Assembly (NCBI RefSeq): GCF_008801925.2
Contig: NZ_CP062803.1
Coordinates: 1,736,001-1,800,000 of the forward strand
DNA from: Cupriavidus basilensis
GTDB taxonomy: Bacteria > Pseudomonadota > Gammaproteobacteria > Burkholderiales > Burkholderiaceae
DNA length: 64,000 bases
Reading direction: 5' to 3'
The position numbers were made by a program, and so were the translations under genes. The notes beneath the pieces are model-generated. The model was given only the letters and a program-made list of their open reading frames with translations. It was not told the DNA's origin and ran no database searches. Shown here one piece after another: positions 28,195 through 36,888 of the stretch (the first letter of the stretch is position 1; each line of letters opens with the position of its first letter).

Positions 28195-29615
28195 AAGCCT
28201 GGTCCTCGCGCTCGCTGACCGCGCGCACCACGTTGTCGTTCGCCGCGATTGCCTGCGTGGTGATCGGCGCGCTGGGCGCGTATTTCTACCAGTCCGTCAA
28301 GACCTCGATGGAGGCCCGTGCCGATCTGCAGCTGATCGGGCGCGTGGCGCATTTCCGCCGGCTGGCCAGCGATGTGTACACCGTCGGCGAGCTCAAGGAC
28401 CGGCCGTTGCTGTTCGAATCCATGCTTGGCGCCGAGCGCGACGTGCTGATTTTCCGCAAGCCGGGCGAGCCGCCGTTTATCCACGTCAACCCGGACAACC
28501 TGCCGGTGCCGGCAAAGCTCGAGGCCTCTGCGCCGGGCGACGGCGCCGGCCCGAGCGCGGCCAGCATCCTGCGCACCTGGCTGGACAACGGCGTGCCGGT
28601 GCACTGGGCGGCCGCGATGGCGCGCTCCAGCGAGGATGGCGGCGTGGTCGAGGTGATTGCCGCGCATCCCATGAGCAACGAAGTGCGGATGCTCGCCGCC
28701 TACCGCGACCGCGTGGTGCTGGCCGCGCTGGTCGGCATGCTGGCGGCGACCGCGCTCGCCTTCTTCGCCATCCGGCGCGGGCTCAAGCCGGTAGGCAGCA
28801 TCGCCGCGCGGGCCGCCGAGATCAGCCCCGCCAGCCTCGCCGTGCGTCTTGATGAGCGGGATGCTCCCGCCGAGCTGCGCGGCCTCGTCGGCGCGTTCAA
28901 CGCCATGCTGGACCGGCTGGCCGACGGCTACGAGCGGCTGTCCCAGTTCTCCGCCGACCTGGCCCACGAGATCCGCACGCCCGTGGGCGCGCTGATTGGC
29001 CAGACCCAGGTCACGCTGAGCCAGTCGCGGCGGCCGGAGGAATACCAGGACGTCCTCGAGTCCAACCTGGAGGAGCTGAACCGGCTTGGCCATATTGCCG
29101 AGAACATCCTGTTCCTGGCGCAGGCCGACCATGCCGGGCTGGTTATCGAGCGCGCCCCGGTGTCGCTGCCTGACGAGCTCAACAAGATCGCCGAGTATTT
29201 CGAAGGGCCGGCGGACGAGAAGGCGATGACGTTCGACGTGGAGGCGCTCGGCACGGTCTGGGCCAATCCGCTGCTGTGCCGCCGCGCCATCAACAACCTG
29301 GTGGTCAATGCCGTGCGCTACGGCGCGCCGGGCAGCGTGGTGCGGCTCAGCAGCACCGAAGAGCCTGACGGCATCGTCGTTGCGGTGGAAAACCAGGGCG
29401 AGGCCATCCCGCAAGCCCAGCTCGACCGCCTGTTCGACCGCTTCTATCGCGGCGATGCGGCGCGCAGCCGGGTCGCGGAGTCCAACGGCCTCGGCCTGGC
29501 CATCGTGAAGGCCATCATGGTGCTGCACGGCGGCGGCGTGATGGCCAGTTGCCCCGCGCCGGGGCTGGTGCGGTTTGCGCTGCGGTTCCCGCGGCAGCAA
29601 GGCGTGGCTTCCTGA
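28191..29615 (+). CDS. Sensor histidine kinase, CusS-like
   Basis: A 474-residue membrane kinase starting at a GTG that overlaps the regulator's stop codon (GTGA). Two membrane segments (about 13-33 and 176-195) enclose a periplasmic sensor of about 140 residues. A HAMP-like linker, the H-box [18 protein letters not shown] with His259, [11 protein letters not shown] (N box), LFDRFYRGD (F) and [11 protein letters not shown] (G2) follow. This is the heavy-metal sensor kinase layout. The signal is unknown; the nearby redox genes make an envelope oxidative or metal signal plausible. Confidence 0.92.
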   Translation: MKAWSSRSLTARTTLSFAAIACVVIGALGAYFYQSVKTSMEARADLQLIGRVAHFRRLASDVYTVGELKDRPLLFESMLGAERDVLIFRKPGEPPFIHVNPDNLPVPAKLEASAPGDGAGPSAASILRTWLDNGVPVHWAAAMARSSEDGGVVEVIAAHPMSNEVRMLAAYRDRVVLAALVGMLAATALAFFAIRRGLKPVGSIAARAAEISPASLAVRLDERDAPAELRGLVGAFNAMLDRLADGYERLSQFSADLAHEIRTPVGALIGQTQVTLSQSRRPEEYQDVLESNLEELNRLGHIAENILFLAQADHAGLVIERAPVSLPDELNKIAEYFEGPADEKAMTFDVEALGTVWANPLLCRRAINNLVVNAVRYGAPGSVVRLSSTEEPDGIVVAVENQGEAIPQAQLDRLFDRFYRGDAARSRVAESNGLGLAIVKAIMVLHGGGVMASCPAPGLVRFALRFPRQQGVAS

Positions 29616-29650
29616 GCTTGTGGCGGCTGACGCCTGCCGTGACAGCAGCG

Positions 29651-30862
29651 TTACAGCAGCGTATCCAGCAGATCCGGTCCGAACACCTCCCGGTGCACCC
29701 GGTCCGCCTTCACGCCTCGCGCCTGCAGCGCCGCGCGCTGTGCCTGCATGAATGGCAGCGGCCCGCACAGGTAGAAGTCCGCATCCGCAAGATCTTCGTC
29801 GGCCAGAATCACATCGATATCCATGCGGCCGGGCAGGGCGGGTTGCGCCAGAAATTCCGCCGGCTCCCCGGATTCCAGGAAAAAGTGCGTGCGCAGCTTG
29901 GGCAGCTTGCGCGCGGCATGCCTGACGTCATTCAGGTGCGCCACGTGCGAAGCCATGCGCGCGGCGTGGCCGAATACCACCTTGCGTGAAGGATTGCGCT
30001 GCGCGACGGTGTTCAGCGCGCTGATCATGGGCGTGACACCGACGCCGGCCGAGAGCAGCACGATGGGGGTGCTGGGCTCGATGCGCGGGGCGAAGTCGCC
30101 GAAGGGCTGGCTGACCAGCAGCACGTCGCCTTCGCGGGCGTTTTCGTGCAGCCAGTTCGAGACCGCGCCGGCGGGCAGATCCTCGCCATTGCCACGGTCA
30201 CGCTTGACCGAGATGCGCCAGGTCTTGCCGTTGGGCGCGTCGGACAAACTGTACTGGCGCTGCTGGAAGGCGCTGGGGGTGAGTTCCACCACCACGGAGA
30301 TGTACTGGCCGGGCAGGAAGTCGGCCAGCGTGGTGCCGCCCACGGCTTCGAGCGTGAAGGCGGTGATGTCGGCGCTTTGTGCTTCGCGCGCGACGATGCG
30401 CACGGGCTGGCGGTGATCGGGACCGGTTTGCGCGCGCGCGTAGAGGCGGGCTTCCGCGGCGATCAGTTCGGCGGCGAGCAGCCAGTAGGCTTCGTCCCAG
30501 GCGGCGACCAGCGCCGGGGTGGCGGCATCGCCCAGCACTTCGCCGATGGCGCCGAGCAGGTGGCGCGCGACGATGGCGTAGTGGCTGGGTTTGATGCCGA
30601 CCGATGCATGCTTGTGGACGATGCGGCTGACCACCGGAGCCAGGGCGCTGTTGTCGCCATAGTTGGCGGCGTAGGCGAACACGGCGGAAGCCAGCGACTG
30701 CTGCTGCGAACCATTGGCCTGGTTGCCCATGTTGAACAGGTTGGTCAGCTCGGGCCGATCGGCAAACATGTTGCGATAGAACGTCTGGGTAATGGCCAGG
30801 CCATGTTCGCGCAGCACGGGCACGCTCGCGTCGATCAGGGGTCTCGATTGTTCGGACAGCAC
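29651..30862 (-). CDS. hmp: Flavohaemoglobin (nitric oxide dioxygenase)
   Basis: A 403-residue three-domain protein that converts NO plus oxygen to nitrate using NAD(P)H. The globin domain (1-140) has Tyr29 and Gln53 on the distal side and proximal His85 in IVHKHASVGI. The FAD domain has RQYSLSDAPNG, and the NAD domain GVGVTPMISAL and FYLCGPLPFMQAQ. The start is a GTG preceded by GGAGG, matching the usual Hmp length; the upstream in-frame extension is not needed. It is divergent from nsrR, with NsrR-like palindromes between. A further half-site pair (about 30873-30894) lies beside the ribosome-binding site. Confidence 0.96.
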   Translation of the reverse strand: MLSEQSRPLIDASVPVLREHGLAITQTFYRNMFADRPELTNLFNMGNQANGSQQQSLASAVFAYAANYGDNSALAPVVSRIVHKHASVGIKPSHYAIVARHLLGAIGEVLGDAATPALVAAWDEAYWLLAAELIAAEARLYARAQTGPDHRQPVRIVAREAQSADITAFTLEAVGGTTLADFLPGQYISVVVELTPSAFQQRQYSLSDAPNGKTWRISVKRDRGNGEDLPAGAVSNWLHENAREGDVLLVSQPFGDFAPRIEPSTPIVLLSAGVGVTPMISALNTVAQRNPSRKVVFGHAARMASHVAHLNDVRHAARKLPKLRTHFFLESGEPAEFLAQPALPGRMDIDVILADEDLADADFYLCGPLPFMQAQRAALQARGVKADRVHREVFGPDLLDTLL

Positions 30863-31009
30863 GGCAACCTCCAAAGATGTGCGAAAAATGCAACAAAAAA
30901 GAAAAAGGACTCCGCACCGTGGTGCGGTGGCGGCGTACGGTCTGGGTGCAGTCCCGGTGTGTCCTGGACGCGGTAGGTGGCGACGCCTTGAAGCCGATTT
31001 TATTAAACA

Positions 31010-31024
31010 TGCATTTTCAATGCA
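31010..31024. promoter_or_regulatory. Candidate NsrR operator 1
   Basis: TGCATT-N3-AATGCA, a perfect inverted repeat inside AT-rich DNA between hmp and nsrR. It has the form of the known NsrR consensus in proteobacteria (two ATGCATTT-like halves). Confidence 0.72.
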
Positions 31025-31047
31025 ACATAAAATTTGCGGCAGCGCGC

Positions 31048-31061
31048 AAAGATGCATCTTT
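31048..31061. promoter_or_regulatory. Candidate NsrR operator 2
   Basis: AAAGATGCATCTTT, a perfect 14-bp palindrome 38 bp from the first site. It carries the AAGATGCAT core typical of NsrR targets. Together the pair could control both hmp and nsrR. Confidence 0.72.
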
Positions 31062-31163
31062 GGTCCATGTTAGACTGCGGCAGCCGTCACACCGAGGCTG
31101 CAGTGCCTGCTGGAGCCCCATCCTGGCGACCCCATGCATCATCGCCGCAAACCGGACTTTTCC

Positions 31164-31688
31164 ATGAGACTGACTGACTACACCGACTACAGTCTGCGGA
31201 CCCTGATCTATGTGGCGGTCCATCCGGGCGAACTGGTCACCATCCAGCACATCGCGGATGCATTCGGCATTCCCAAGAACCACCTGATCAAGATCGTGCA
31301 AAAGCTCGGCCAGGCCGGCTTCCTGCATACGGTGCGCGGGCGCGCAGGTGGCATCGCGCTGGGCCGGCCGGCTGCGCAGATCAATGTGGGCGAAGTGATC
31401 CGGACCATGGAGTCGGATTTCAACCTGGTGGAGTGCTTCCAGGGCGATGACAATCACTGCATCATCACCCGCGTATGCGGCTTGCGCGGCGTGCTGTCCG
31501 CAGCGTTGCGGGCTTATTTCGAGGTGCTGGACGCGTATAGCCTGCAGGATCTGGTGGAGAAGCCTGCGGCGCTCACCCGGGCGTTTGGCGACGGCGGCGC
31601 GGCCACCCTGACCGGCATCCCGGTCAAGAACGTGACGCGCAAGGCCAGGGCCTCTCGGGCGACCGCCGAGGGTGCCGGCGAGCAGTAA
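31164..31688 (+). CDS. nsrR: Nitric-oxide-sensing Rrf2-family repressor NsrR
   Basis: A 174-residue Rrf2-type winged-helix protein. The start MRLTDYTDYSLRTLIYV is the classic Rrf2 N-terminus; an upstream in-frame ATG adding ten residues is unlikely. The recognition helix is in IPKNHLIKIVQKL. Three cysteines, Cys91, Cys99 and Cys105 (C-X7-C-X5-C), match the iron-sulfur cluster ligands of NsrR. In the family NO damages the cluster and relieves repression of hmp. Divergent placement from hmp with palindromes between supports the call. A C-terminal tail rich in Ala/Arg is longer than usual. Confidence 0.92.
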   Translation: MRLTDYTDYSLRTLIYVAVHPGELVTIQHIADAFGIPKNHLIKIVQKLGQAGFLHTVRGRAGGIALGRPAAQINVGEVIRTMESDFNLVECFQGDDNHCIITRVCGLRGVLSAALRAYFEVLDAYSLQDLVEKPAALTRAFGDGGAATLTGIPVKNVTRKARASRATAEGAGEQ

Positions 31689-31825
31689 GTCCGCGTTGCG
31701 CCGGTCTCCCGGCTGGCGGGAGCGGCGCCGGGGCAAGGTCGGCCCGGGTTCAGGCCGACCAGCGTGACGGTGGTGCTGGTGGTTACCTGAAGCTGTGAAG
31801 GTTCGATCGAACTCTGCGTAACCCT

Positions 31826-33391
31826 TCAATGCGCGGCCGCACCAGCGGCAGCATTGCCGCCCTTGGCTGGCTTGGTGAACCAGATCAGCGGAATGATCAC
31901 GATGAAGATCACGCCCGAGATCCAGAAGATATCGTTCAACCCAAGCATGGCGGCTTGCGTGGTGAGGTTGCGTTCGAAGAACGCCATCGCCTGGTCATGG
32001 CTGAAACCGGCCGTGGCCTGCAAGGCTTCCAGCGCGTGCACAAAGGCCGGGTTGTGCTGGCTGGCCTGCTCCGCGAGTTGCGAGTGGTGCAGGACATTGC
32101 GGTCGTTCCAGGCCGTGCTGGCCAGCGACGTCCCTAGCGCGCCGGTGAACACGCGAACAAAGTTCGACAGGCCTGCGGCGGCCGGAATCTTGTCCGGCGA
32201 CAGCCCCGACAGGATGATCGCGGTCAGCGGCACGAAGAACAGCGCGGTGGGGATGCCTTGCAGCAACGTGGGCAGCACCAGCGTCCAGGTGTCCACGGTG
32301 GTGGTGTAGCCCGAGCGCATGAAGAACACTGCGGCGAAGCCGGCAAAGGCCATGGTCGCCAGCACCCGCGCATCGGAGCGCGGCATGATCTTGCCCAGCA
32401 CCGGCCCCAGTATCACGGCGAAGATGCCCAGCGGTGCGGTCACCAGGCCGGCATTCACGGCCGGGTAGCCAAGGTACTGCTGCATCCATTGCGGCAGCAG
32501 GACCAGGTTGGCGAAGAATACGCCGTAGGCTACCGAGATCGCCACGGTGCCGCCCAGGAAGTTGCGCCTGGCAAACAGCTTGAGATCGACGATCGGATGT
32601 TCCTCGGTCAGCTCCCAGATCACGAAGAAGATAAAGCTGATCAAGGCAACGACACCCAGGCCCACGATCAGCGACGAATGGAACCAGTCGAGATCCTTGC
32701 CCTTGTCGAGCATGATCTGCAGCGCTGCCACCCAGGTGATGAGCGAAGCCAGGCCAACCTTGTCGATCGGCAGGGCGCGCTTCGGTGTTTCACGCGAGCG
32801 GTAGATGATCCAGGTCACGGCGGCGGCGAACAGGCCTACGGGAATGTTGATGTAGAAGATCCAGGACCACGAGTAGCGGTCGGTCATCCAGCCGCCCAGC
32901 GCCGGGCCGGCAATCGGGCCCACGGTAGCCGTCATGGCCCACAGCGCCAGCGCGGTGGAGCTGCGTTGCTTGGGGTACGAGCCTAGCAGGATGGCCTGCG
33001 AGAGCGGAATCAGCGGGCCGGCCACGGCGCCTTGCAGCACGCGCGCGGCCAGCAGGATCGGCAGGGTGGGCGCAATGCCGCACAGCCAGGATGACAGCAC
33101 GAACAGCAGGATGGCGCCGACGAACAGGCGGATTTGCCCGATGCGCTGGGTCAGCCAGCCTGTGAGCGGGATCGATACGGCGTTGGCGGCGGCGAACAGC
33201 GTGATGACCCACGTGCCTTCGTCCACCGACACACCGAGGTTGCCGGAGATGGTGGGAATGGCCACGTTGGCGATCGACGAGTCGAGCACGTTCATGAAGG
33301 TGGCGAGCGCTACCGCGAAGGTGGCTAGCACCAGCTTGCCGCCGGTAAGCGGCGGGGGCTGGAGCGGTTCGGCTGTGTTGGCGTTTTCCAT
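31826..33391 (-). CDS. emrB: DHA2-family drug:H+ antiporter, EmrB type
   Basis: A 521-residue, 14-helix major facilitator protein. The conserved motif FMNVLDSSIANVAIPTISG is in helix 1 and WVITLFAAANAVSIPLTGWL follows. Motif C-like TVGPIAGPALGGW and WIFYINIPVG complete the DHA2 pattern. It pumps lipophilic compounds with EmrA and an outer-membrane channel. The start chosen is ATG (MENANTAEP); the frame is open 21 codons further to a TTG. A MarR-type operator lies 66 bp upstream in the 110-bp gap from emrA, so it may have its own regulated promoter. Confidence 0.93.
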   Translation of the reverse strand: MENANTAEPLQPPPLTGGKLVLATFAVALATFMNVLDSSIANVAIPTISGNLGVSVDEGTWVITLFAAANAVSIPLTGWLTQRIGQIRLFVGAILLFVLSSWLCGIAPTLPILLAARVLQGAVAGPLIPLSQAILLGSYPKQRSSTALALWAMTATVGPIAGPALGGWMTDRYSWSWIFYINIPVGLFAAAVTWIIYRSRETPKRALPIDKVGLASLITWVAALQIMLDKGKDLDWFHSSLIVGLGVVALISFIFFVIWELTEEHPIVDLKLFARRNFLGGTVAISVAYGVFFANLVLLPQWMQQYLGYPAVNAGLVTAPLGIFAVILGPVLGKIMPRSDARVLATMAFAGFAAVFFMRSGYTTTVDTWTLVLPTLLQGIPTALFFVPLTAIILSGLSPDKIPAAAGLSNFVRVFTGALGTSLASTAWNDRNVLHHSQLAEQASQHNPAFVHALEALQATAGFSHDQAMAFFERNLTTQAAMLGLNDIFWISGVIFIVIIPLIWFTKPAKGGNAAAGAAAH

Positions 33392-33456
33392 GGTGAACTC
33401 GACGGGTTTCTGGCTGGTGTCTGCCGGCTCTTGCCGGATTTGATTGCCATTCAAGA

Positions 33457-33472
33457 ATCTGAGTTATCAGAT
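33457..33472 (-). promoter_or_regulatory. MarR-type operator before emrB
   Basis: ATCTGA-GTTA-TCAGAT, a perfect inverted repeat. It is the same motif as that before nodT and marR in this cassette, and is followed in all three by AAAT on the plus strand. Confidence 0.72.
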
Positions 33473-33501
33473 AAATAACGAAGAAAAATCCTGGCAAGGC
33501 A

Positions 33502-34767
33502 TTACAGGACGGCCCCTTTGGCCGGTTTTTCAGCCGTCTTCGCGGCAACCGCGGTAGCCTGTGCGGCCTGGCTGGATGCGCCCGAGGTGCTGTTCAGCGC
33601 GATGATGCGAGCGATTTCAGCATCGGCTTGCTCCCCATAGCCACGGTAGACATCGGTGCTGTAGGTGGTCTTCTTGACCGCGCCGAGTTGCGCGCCGCTG
33701 CGGTCCCGGGTGTCCACGTCGACCTGCATCGACAAGCCGATCTGCAGCGGGTGGGCACGCAGCTCCGCCGGGTCGAGCTCGATGCGGGCGGGCAGGCGTT
33801 GCACCACCTTGATCCAGTTGCCGGTGGCGTTTTGTGCCGGCAAGGCCGAGAACGCGCTGCCGGTGCCGGCGGAGAAGCCCACCACGCGGCCGTGATAGCG
33901 CACGCTGCTGCCGTACACGTCCGCGCGCAGCACGACCGGCTGGCCGATTCGCATGTGCTGGAGCTGGACTTCCTTGAAGTTGGCATCCACCCACACGCCA
34001 TCCAGCGGGACGATAGCCAGCATCGGCGCGCCCGGGGCTACGCGCTGGCCGACCTGCACCGAGCGGCGCGCCACATAGCCCGTGACGGGTGCCGGCAGCG
34101 TGTTGCGCGCCAAGGCGAGATGCGCGTCGCGCAGCTTGGCGGCGGCGGCCTGTACGGCAGGGTGCTCGGCGACCGTGGTCTGGTCGGTCATGGTGCGGTT
34201 GGAGGCAAGTTGCTGGCGGGCAACTTCGAGCGCGGCCTCGGCGGTCTTGACCGCGTCGCGGGCGTGGGCCACGTCTTCCGCGGACACGGCCCCGGTTTCC
34301 GTCACCTGGCTGCGGCGCTGGAAGTCGTCGCGGGCCTTGGCCAGGTCGGCCTGGCGCTGCTGGATCGCGGCCTGGTAGACGTTGTTGTTGACGTAGAGGG
34401 CGCTGACCTGGCGCACCGTCTGCGCGAGCTGAGCCTGGGCGTTGCCCAGCGCGACCTGCGCATCGGCCGGGTCGAGGTTGACCACGGCTTCGCCGGCCTG
34501 GACGATCTGCGTGTCGTCGGCGTTGACGCTGATCACGGTGCCGCTGACCTGCGGCGTGAGCTGCACGAGGTTGCCGTTGACGTAGGCGTCGTCGGTGTCT
34601 TCGTGATGCACGGCGTAGGTGAAGTAGTAGCCCGCGTAGCCGCCGGCGGCAAGCAGGGAGGCCAGGCCCAGCGCGGCGAGCAGGCGCTTGCGGGTGGCCA
34701 TCTTGCGGGCGGTGCTGCTGCTGCTGTTGTTGTCGGCGGTGGTTTCGGTCTGGGTAGCTTTGGTCAT
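33502..34767 (-). CDS. emrA: Membrane fusion protein, EmrA/HlyD family
   Basis: A 421-residue periplasmic adaptor with one N-terminal membrane segment (about 25-45). The EmrA hallmark EDTDDAYVNGNLVQLTPQVSG begins the beta-barrel/lipoyl part. A coiled-coil hairpin follows (about 110-200), and the second lipoyl half has LPAPVTGYVARRSVQVGQRV. It bridges EmrB to an outer-membrane channel. The start MTKATQ is preceded by AAGGTG. It lies 84 bp after nodT and 110 bp before emrB. Confidence 0.93.
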   Translation of the reverse strand: MTKATQTETTADNNSSSSTARKMATRKRLLAALGLASLLAAGGYAGYYFTYAVHHEDTDDAYVNGNLVQLTPQVSGTVISVNADDTQIVQAGEAVVNLDPADAQVALGNAQAQLAQTVRQVSALYVNNNVYQAAIQQRQADLAKARDDFQRRSQVTETGAVSAEDVAHARDAVKTAEAALEVARQQLASNRTMTDQTTVAEHPAVQAAAAKLRDAHLALARNTLPAPVTGYVARRSVQVGQRVAPGAPMLAIVPLDGVWVDANFKEVQLQHMRIGQPVVLRADVYGSSVRYHGRVVGFSAGTGSAFSALPAQNATGNWIKVVQRLPARIELDPAELRAHPLQIGLSMQVDVDTRDRSGAQLGAVKKTTYSTDVYRGYGEQADAEIARIIALNSTSGASSQAAQATAVAAKTAEKPAKGAVL

Positions 34768-34828
34768 GTTGATCACCTTGGTCGCTGTATCGGTGGTGTT
34801 ATCGGCGTTGAGCGGTTGTTGCGCTGAT

Positions 34829-34864
34829 TGCGGCTACTGCGGCTACTGCGGCTATTGCGGCTGT
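34829..34864. repeat. 9-bp tandem repeat spanning the nodT stop codon
   Basis: TGCGGCTAC twice, then TGCGGCTAT and TGCGGCTGT (34829-34864). On the minus strand the nodT end reads Pro-Gln-stop and the repeat continues Pro-Gln-stop twice more in the same frame. This mirrors the array at the end of dctM. Confidence 0.9.
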
Positions 34865-36378
34865 CCGGGAGCGCCCGGGGCGGCGGCGCGAAGGACTGGC
34901 GGCGTGGCGGCCACCGCGGTGGCCGCCACGCCGGACGTATCCGTGTAGCCGCCGCCAAGAGACGCCGCCAGCGCGATCTGGCGGTCGCGGCGCGTCATGC
35001 GCAGCTGGGCCACGGCCTGGGTGCGGGCCAGCGCGCTGGTTTCCGCATTCAGCACGGTGAGCTGGGTCGTCAGGCCCTGGCGATATTGCGCAAGAGCCAG
35101 GTCGCGGGCACGGCGGCTGTTTTGCTCGGCGCGCAGTGCATCGACCAGTTGCGCATCGATTGTGCGGATCTGTGCCAGTTGCGTCGCCACGTCGGTCAGG
35201 GCGCCGATCAGCGTCTGGTTGTAGTTCGCCACTGCCAGGTCGAATTCCGCATAGCGGCCCTTCAACTGCGCGCGCAGCGCGCCGGCATCGAAGATCGGCA
35301 GGTGGATGGCCGGGCCGGCGCTGGCGGTGCGGCTGGCGGCGGTGAGAAAGCGGCCAAAGCCAAAGGCATCCAGGCCGATCGCGGCGCTCAGGTTGATGTC
35401 GGGGTAGAAGCCGGCCTTGGCCACCTTGATGTCGTGGGTGCTGGCATCCACGCGCCACCGTGCGGCAACGATGTCGGGGCGGCGCGAGACCAGGTCGGCC
35501 GGGAGGTTGTCCGGCAGGCGTACGGCATCGCCGGGGCTCAGCGTGGGCCGCGCGAGGGCCAGCCCGCGGTCCGGGCCGCGGCCGAGCAGGGCGCCCAGCT
35601 GGTAGCGGGTATTGAGGATGGCGCCGTTGAGCGCCGTGACCGCTGCGTTGCTGGCGTCGAGGTTGGCGTCGGCGGTGCGTTGTTCCACTTCCGTGTCCAG
35701 GCCGGAGGCGGCGCGGGCGTGAGTGATGCGGGCCAGCGCGCTGCGCTGCCCGACTTCGTCCCGGGCGATGTCAAGCAGGGCGTACAGGCGGGCCAGCTCG
35801 TTATAGGCGCGGGCCACGGCCGAGCTGACGGACAGGCGGACCTGCTCCGATTCCGCCTCGGCGGCGCGGCGGGCCGAGACCGATGAGGCCAGCGCTTCGC
35901 GGTTCTTGCCCCACAGGTCGAGTTCATAGGCGGCGCTGATCACGCCACGGTTTTCGGTCTGCCAGGAGCCCGCAACGGGCGGTGGCACCATGGCCGTGGC
36001 CGAGTACTGCTGGCGGGTCAAGGCGTAACCGGCGTCCACGCGCGGCAAGGTGTTGGCATTGGCGCCTTCGCTGTAGGCGGCGGCGGCGGCCAGGCGCGCC
36101 TTGGCCATGTCGATCGACGGGCTGCCTTCGAGCGCCTCGGCAATCAGCCCGCGCAGCTGCGCGTCGCCGAACTGGGCGGCCCAGTCCGCCGCGGGCCAGT
36201 GGCCTTGCTCGGCGGGCAGGCTGGCGGTGGTTTCCAGCGCAGCGGACTCGGCAATGTGCTTGTCGCTGGAGATGCCCGTGTAGTTGGCGCAGCCGGCGAG
36301 CCAGGCGCTGAGCAGCAGGGGCAGGACCTTGGGGGAGCGCAGGGCGCGGCCGGTCGTTCGAGATGTCTGTGTTTTCAT
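34852..36378 (-). CDS. Outer-membrane efflux lipoprotein, NodT/OprM type
   Basis: A 508-residue TolC-like channel lipoprotein. A basic N-terminus and hydrophobic stretch end in the lipobox LAGC (Cys30). Two OEP repeats follow (about 65-270 and 290-480), with EALEGSPSIDMAKARL, ISAAYELDLWGKNREAL, VSRRPDIVAARWRV and YRQGLTTQLTVLNAE. It completes the EmrAB pump through the outer membrane. The ATG is immediately beside a MarR-type operator, with no ribosome-binding site visible between. The Ala-rich C-terminus overlaps a 34-bp perfect palindrome and ends in a 9-bp repeat. Confidence 0.93.
   Translation of the reverse strand: MKTQTSRTTGRALRSPKVLPLLLSAWLAGCANYTGISSDKHIAESAALETTASLPAEQGHWPAADWAAQFGDAQLRGLIAEALEGSPSIDMAKARLAAAAAYSEGANANTLPRVDAGYALTRQQYSATAMVPPPVAGSWQTENRGVISAAYELDLWGKNREALASSVSARRAAEAESEQVRLSVSSAVARAYNELARLYALLDIARDEVGQRSALARITHARAASGLDTEVEQRTADANLDASNAAVTALNGAILNTRYQLGALLGRGPDRGLALARPTLSPGDAVRLPDNLPADLVSRRPDIVAARWRVDASTHDIKVAKAGFYPDINLSAAIGLDAFGFGRFLTAASRTASAGPAIHLPIFDAGALRAQLKGRYAEFDLAVANYNQTLIGALTDVATQLAQIRTIDAQLVDALRAEQNSRRARDLALAQYRQGLTTQLTVLNAETSALARTQAVAQLRMTRRDRQIALAASLGGGYTDTSGVAATAVAATPPVLRAAAPGAPGQPQ
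34900..34933. repeat. 34-bp perfect palindrome in the nodT 3' coding end
   Basis: Bases 34900-34933 are perfectly self-complementary with no spacer (arm beginning CGGCGTGGCGG, centre at 34916/34917). It codes for the Ala-rich tail of NodT. The RNA could form a strong hairpin about 50 bp before the stop codon. Low-complexity GC-rich coding may explain it. Confidence 0.85.
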
Positions 36379-36379
36379 T

Positions 36380-36395
36380 TTCTGATTTGTCAGAT
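36380..36395 (-). promoter_or_regulatory. MarR-type operator before nodT
   Basis: TTCTGA-TTTG-TCAGAT, one mismatch from the perfect repeat found before emrB. It ends 1 bp before the nodT start codon, in the 41-bp gap after marR. Confidence 0.7.
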
Positions 36396-36419
36396 AAATG
36401 GTTAAAAAAAGACGCGCGC

Positions 36420-36857
36420 TCAGGCGGCCGAGAATTTGTCGAGCAGGCGCAACAATTCGTTGAACTCGCTCTTGCTGAAATCCTTGAGGCGCGCATTGAG
36501 CACCTCGGGGGCAATCTCCGGGATCTGGTCGGCAACGCTGTGGCCCTTGGCGGTAAGTTCCAGGTTCACCACGCGGCGGTCATCCACGCTGCGCGAGCGG
36601 GTCAACAGGCCCTTGTGCTCCAGCTTGTCGAGGATGCGGGTCATCAGGCCGGTGTCGATCACCAGCAGCTTGCTCAACTCAAACGGGGTGGTGGCCATGC
36701 CGCGCGACAGCGACAGCAGGATGCCCATCTGCTGGGTGGTGATATCCAGTTCCTTCAGGGCCGCGTCCATCTCCATCAGCACAAGATTGCGGGCCTTGTT
36801 GAGATAAAAACCGACGCTCTCCGTCAGGTTGAAGGTCCCCTTCGTGTAGTGCTTCAT
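36420..36857 (-). CDS. MarR-family repressor of the efflux cassette
   Basis: A 145-residue MarR protein. The winged helix includes LDITTQQMGILLSLSRG, TTPFELSKLLVIDTGLMTRILDKLEHKGLL (recognition helix) and the wing SVDDRRVVNLELTAKG. The start MKHYTKG is chosen by family length, and the upstream frame extension overlaps the promoter. It is first in the cassette marR-nodT-emrA-emrB, and a shared operator lies in its own promoter, so autorepression is likely. The ligand is unknown; comparable cassettes respond to phenolic or other lipophilic compounds. Confidence 0.92.
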   Translation of the reverse strand: MKHYTKGTFNLTESVGFYLNKARNLVLMEMDAALKELDITTQQMGILLSLSRGMATTPFELSKLLVIDTGLMTRILDKLEHKGLLTRSRSVDDRRVVNLELTAKGHSVADQIPEIAPEVLNARLKDFSKSEFNELLRLLDKFSAA

Positions 36858-36888
36858 GGCTGCTTCCTGTCTTTCGTCGGCTGGCTGG

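Noticed and set aside
31134..31163. Upstream ATG as nsrR start
   Set aside because: Rrf2 proteins start at MRLTDYTDYS; the ten extra residues (MHHRRKPDFS) have no family support.
33392..33454. TTG start extending emrB by 21 residues
   Set aside because: The operator lies 3 bp upstream, no ribosome-binding site is seen, and family length fits the ATG at 33391 better. Not excluded.
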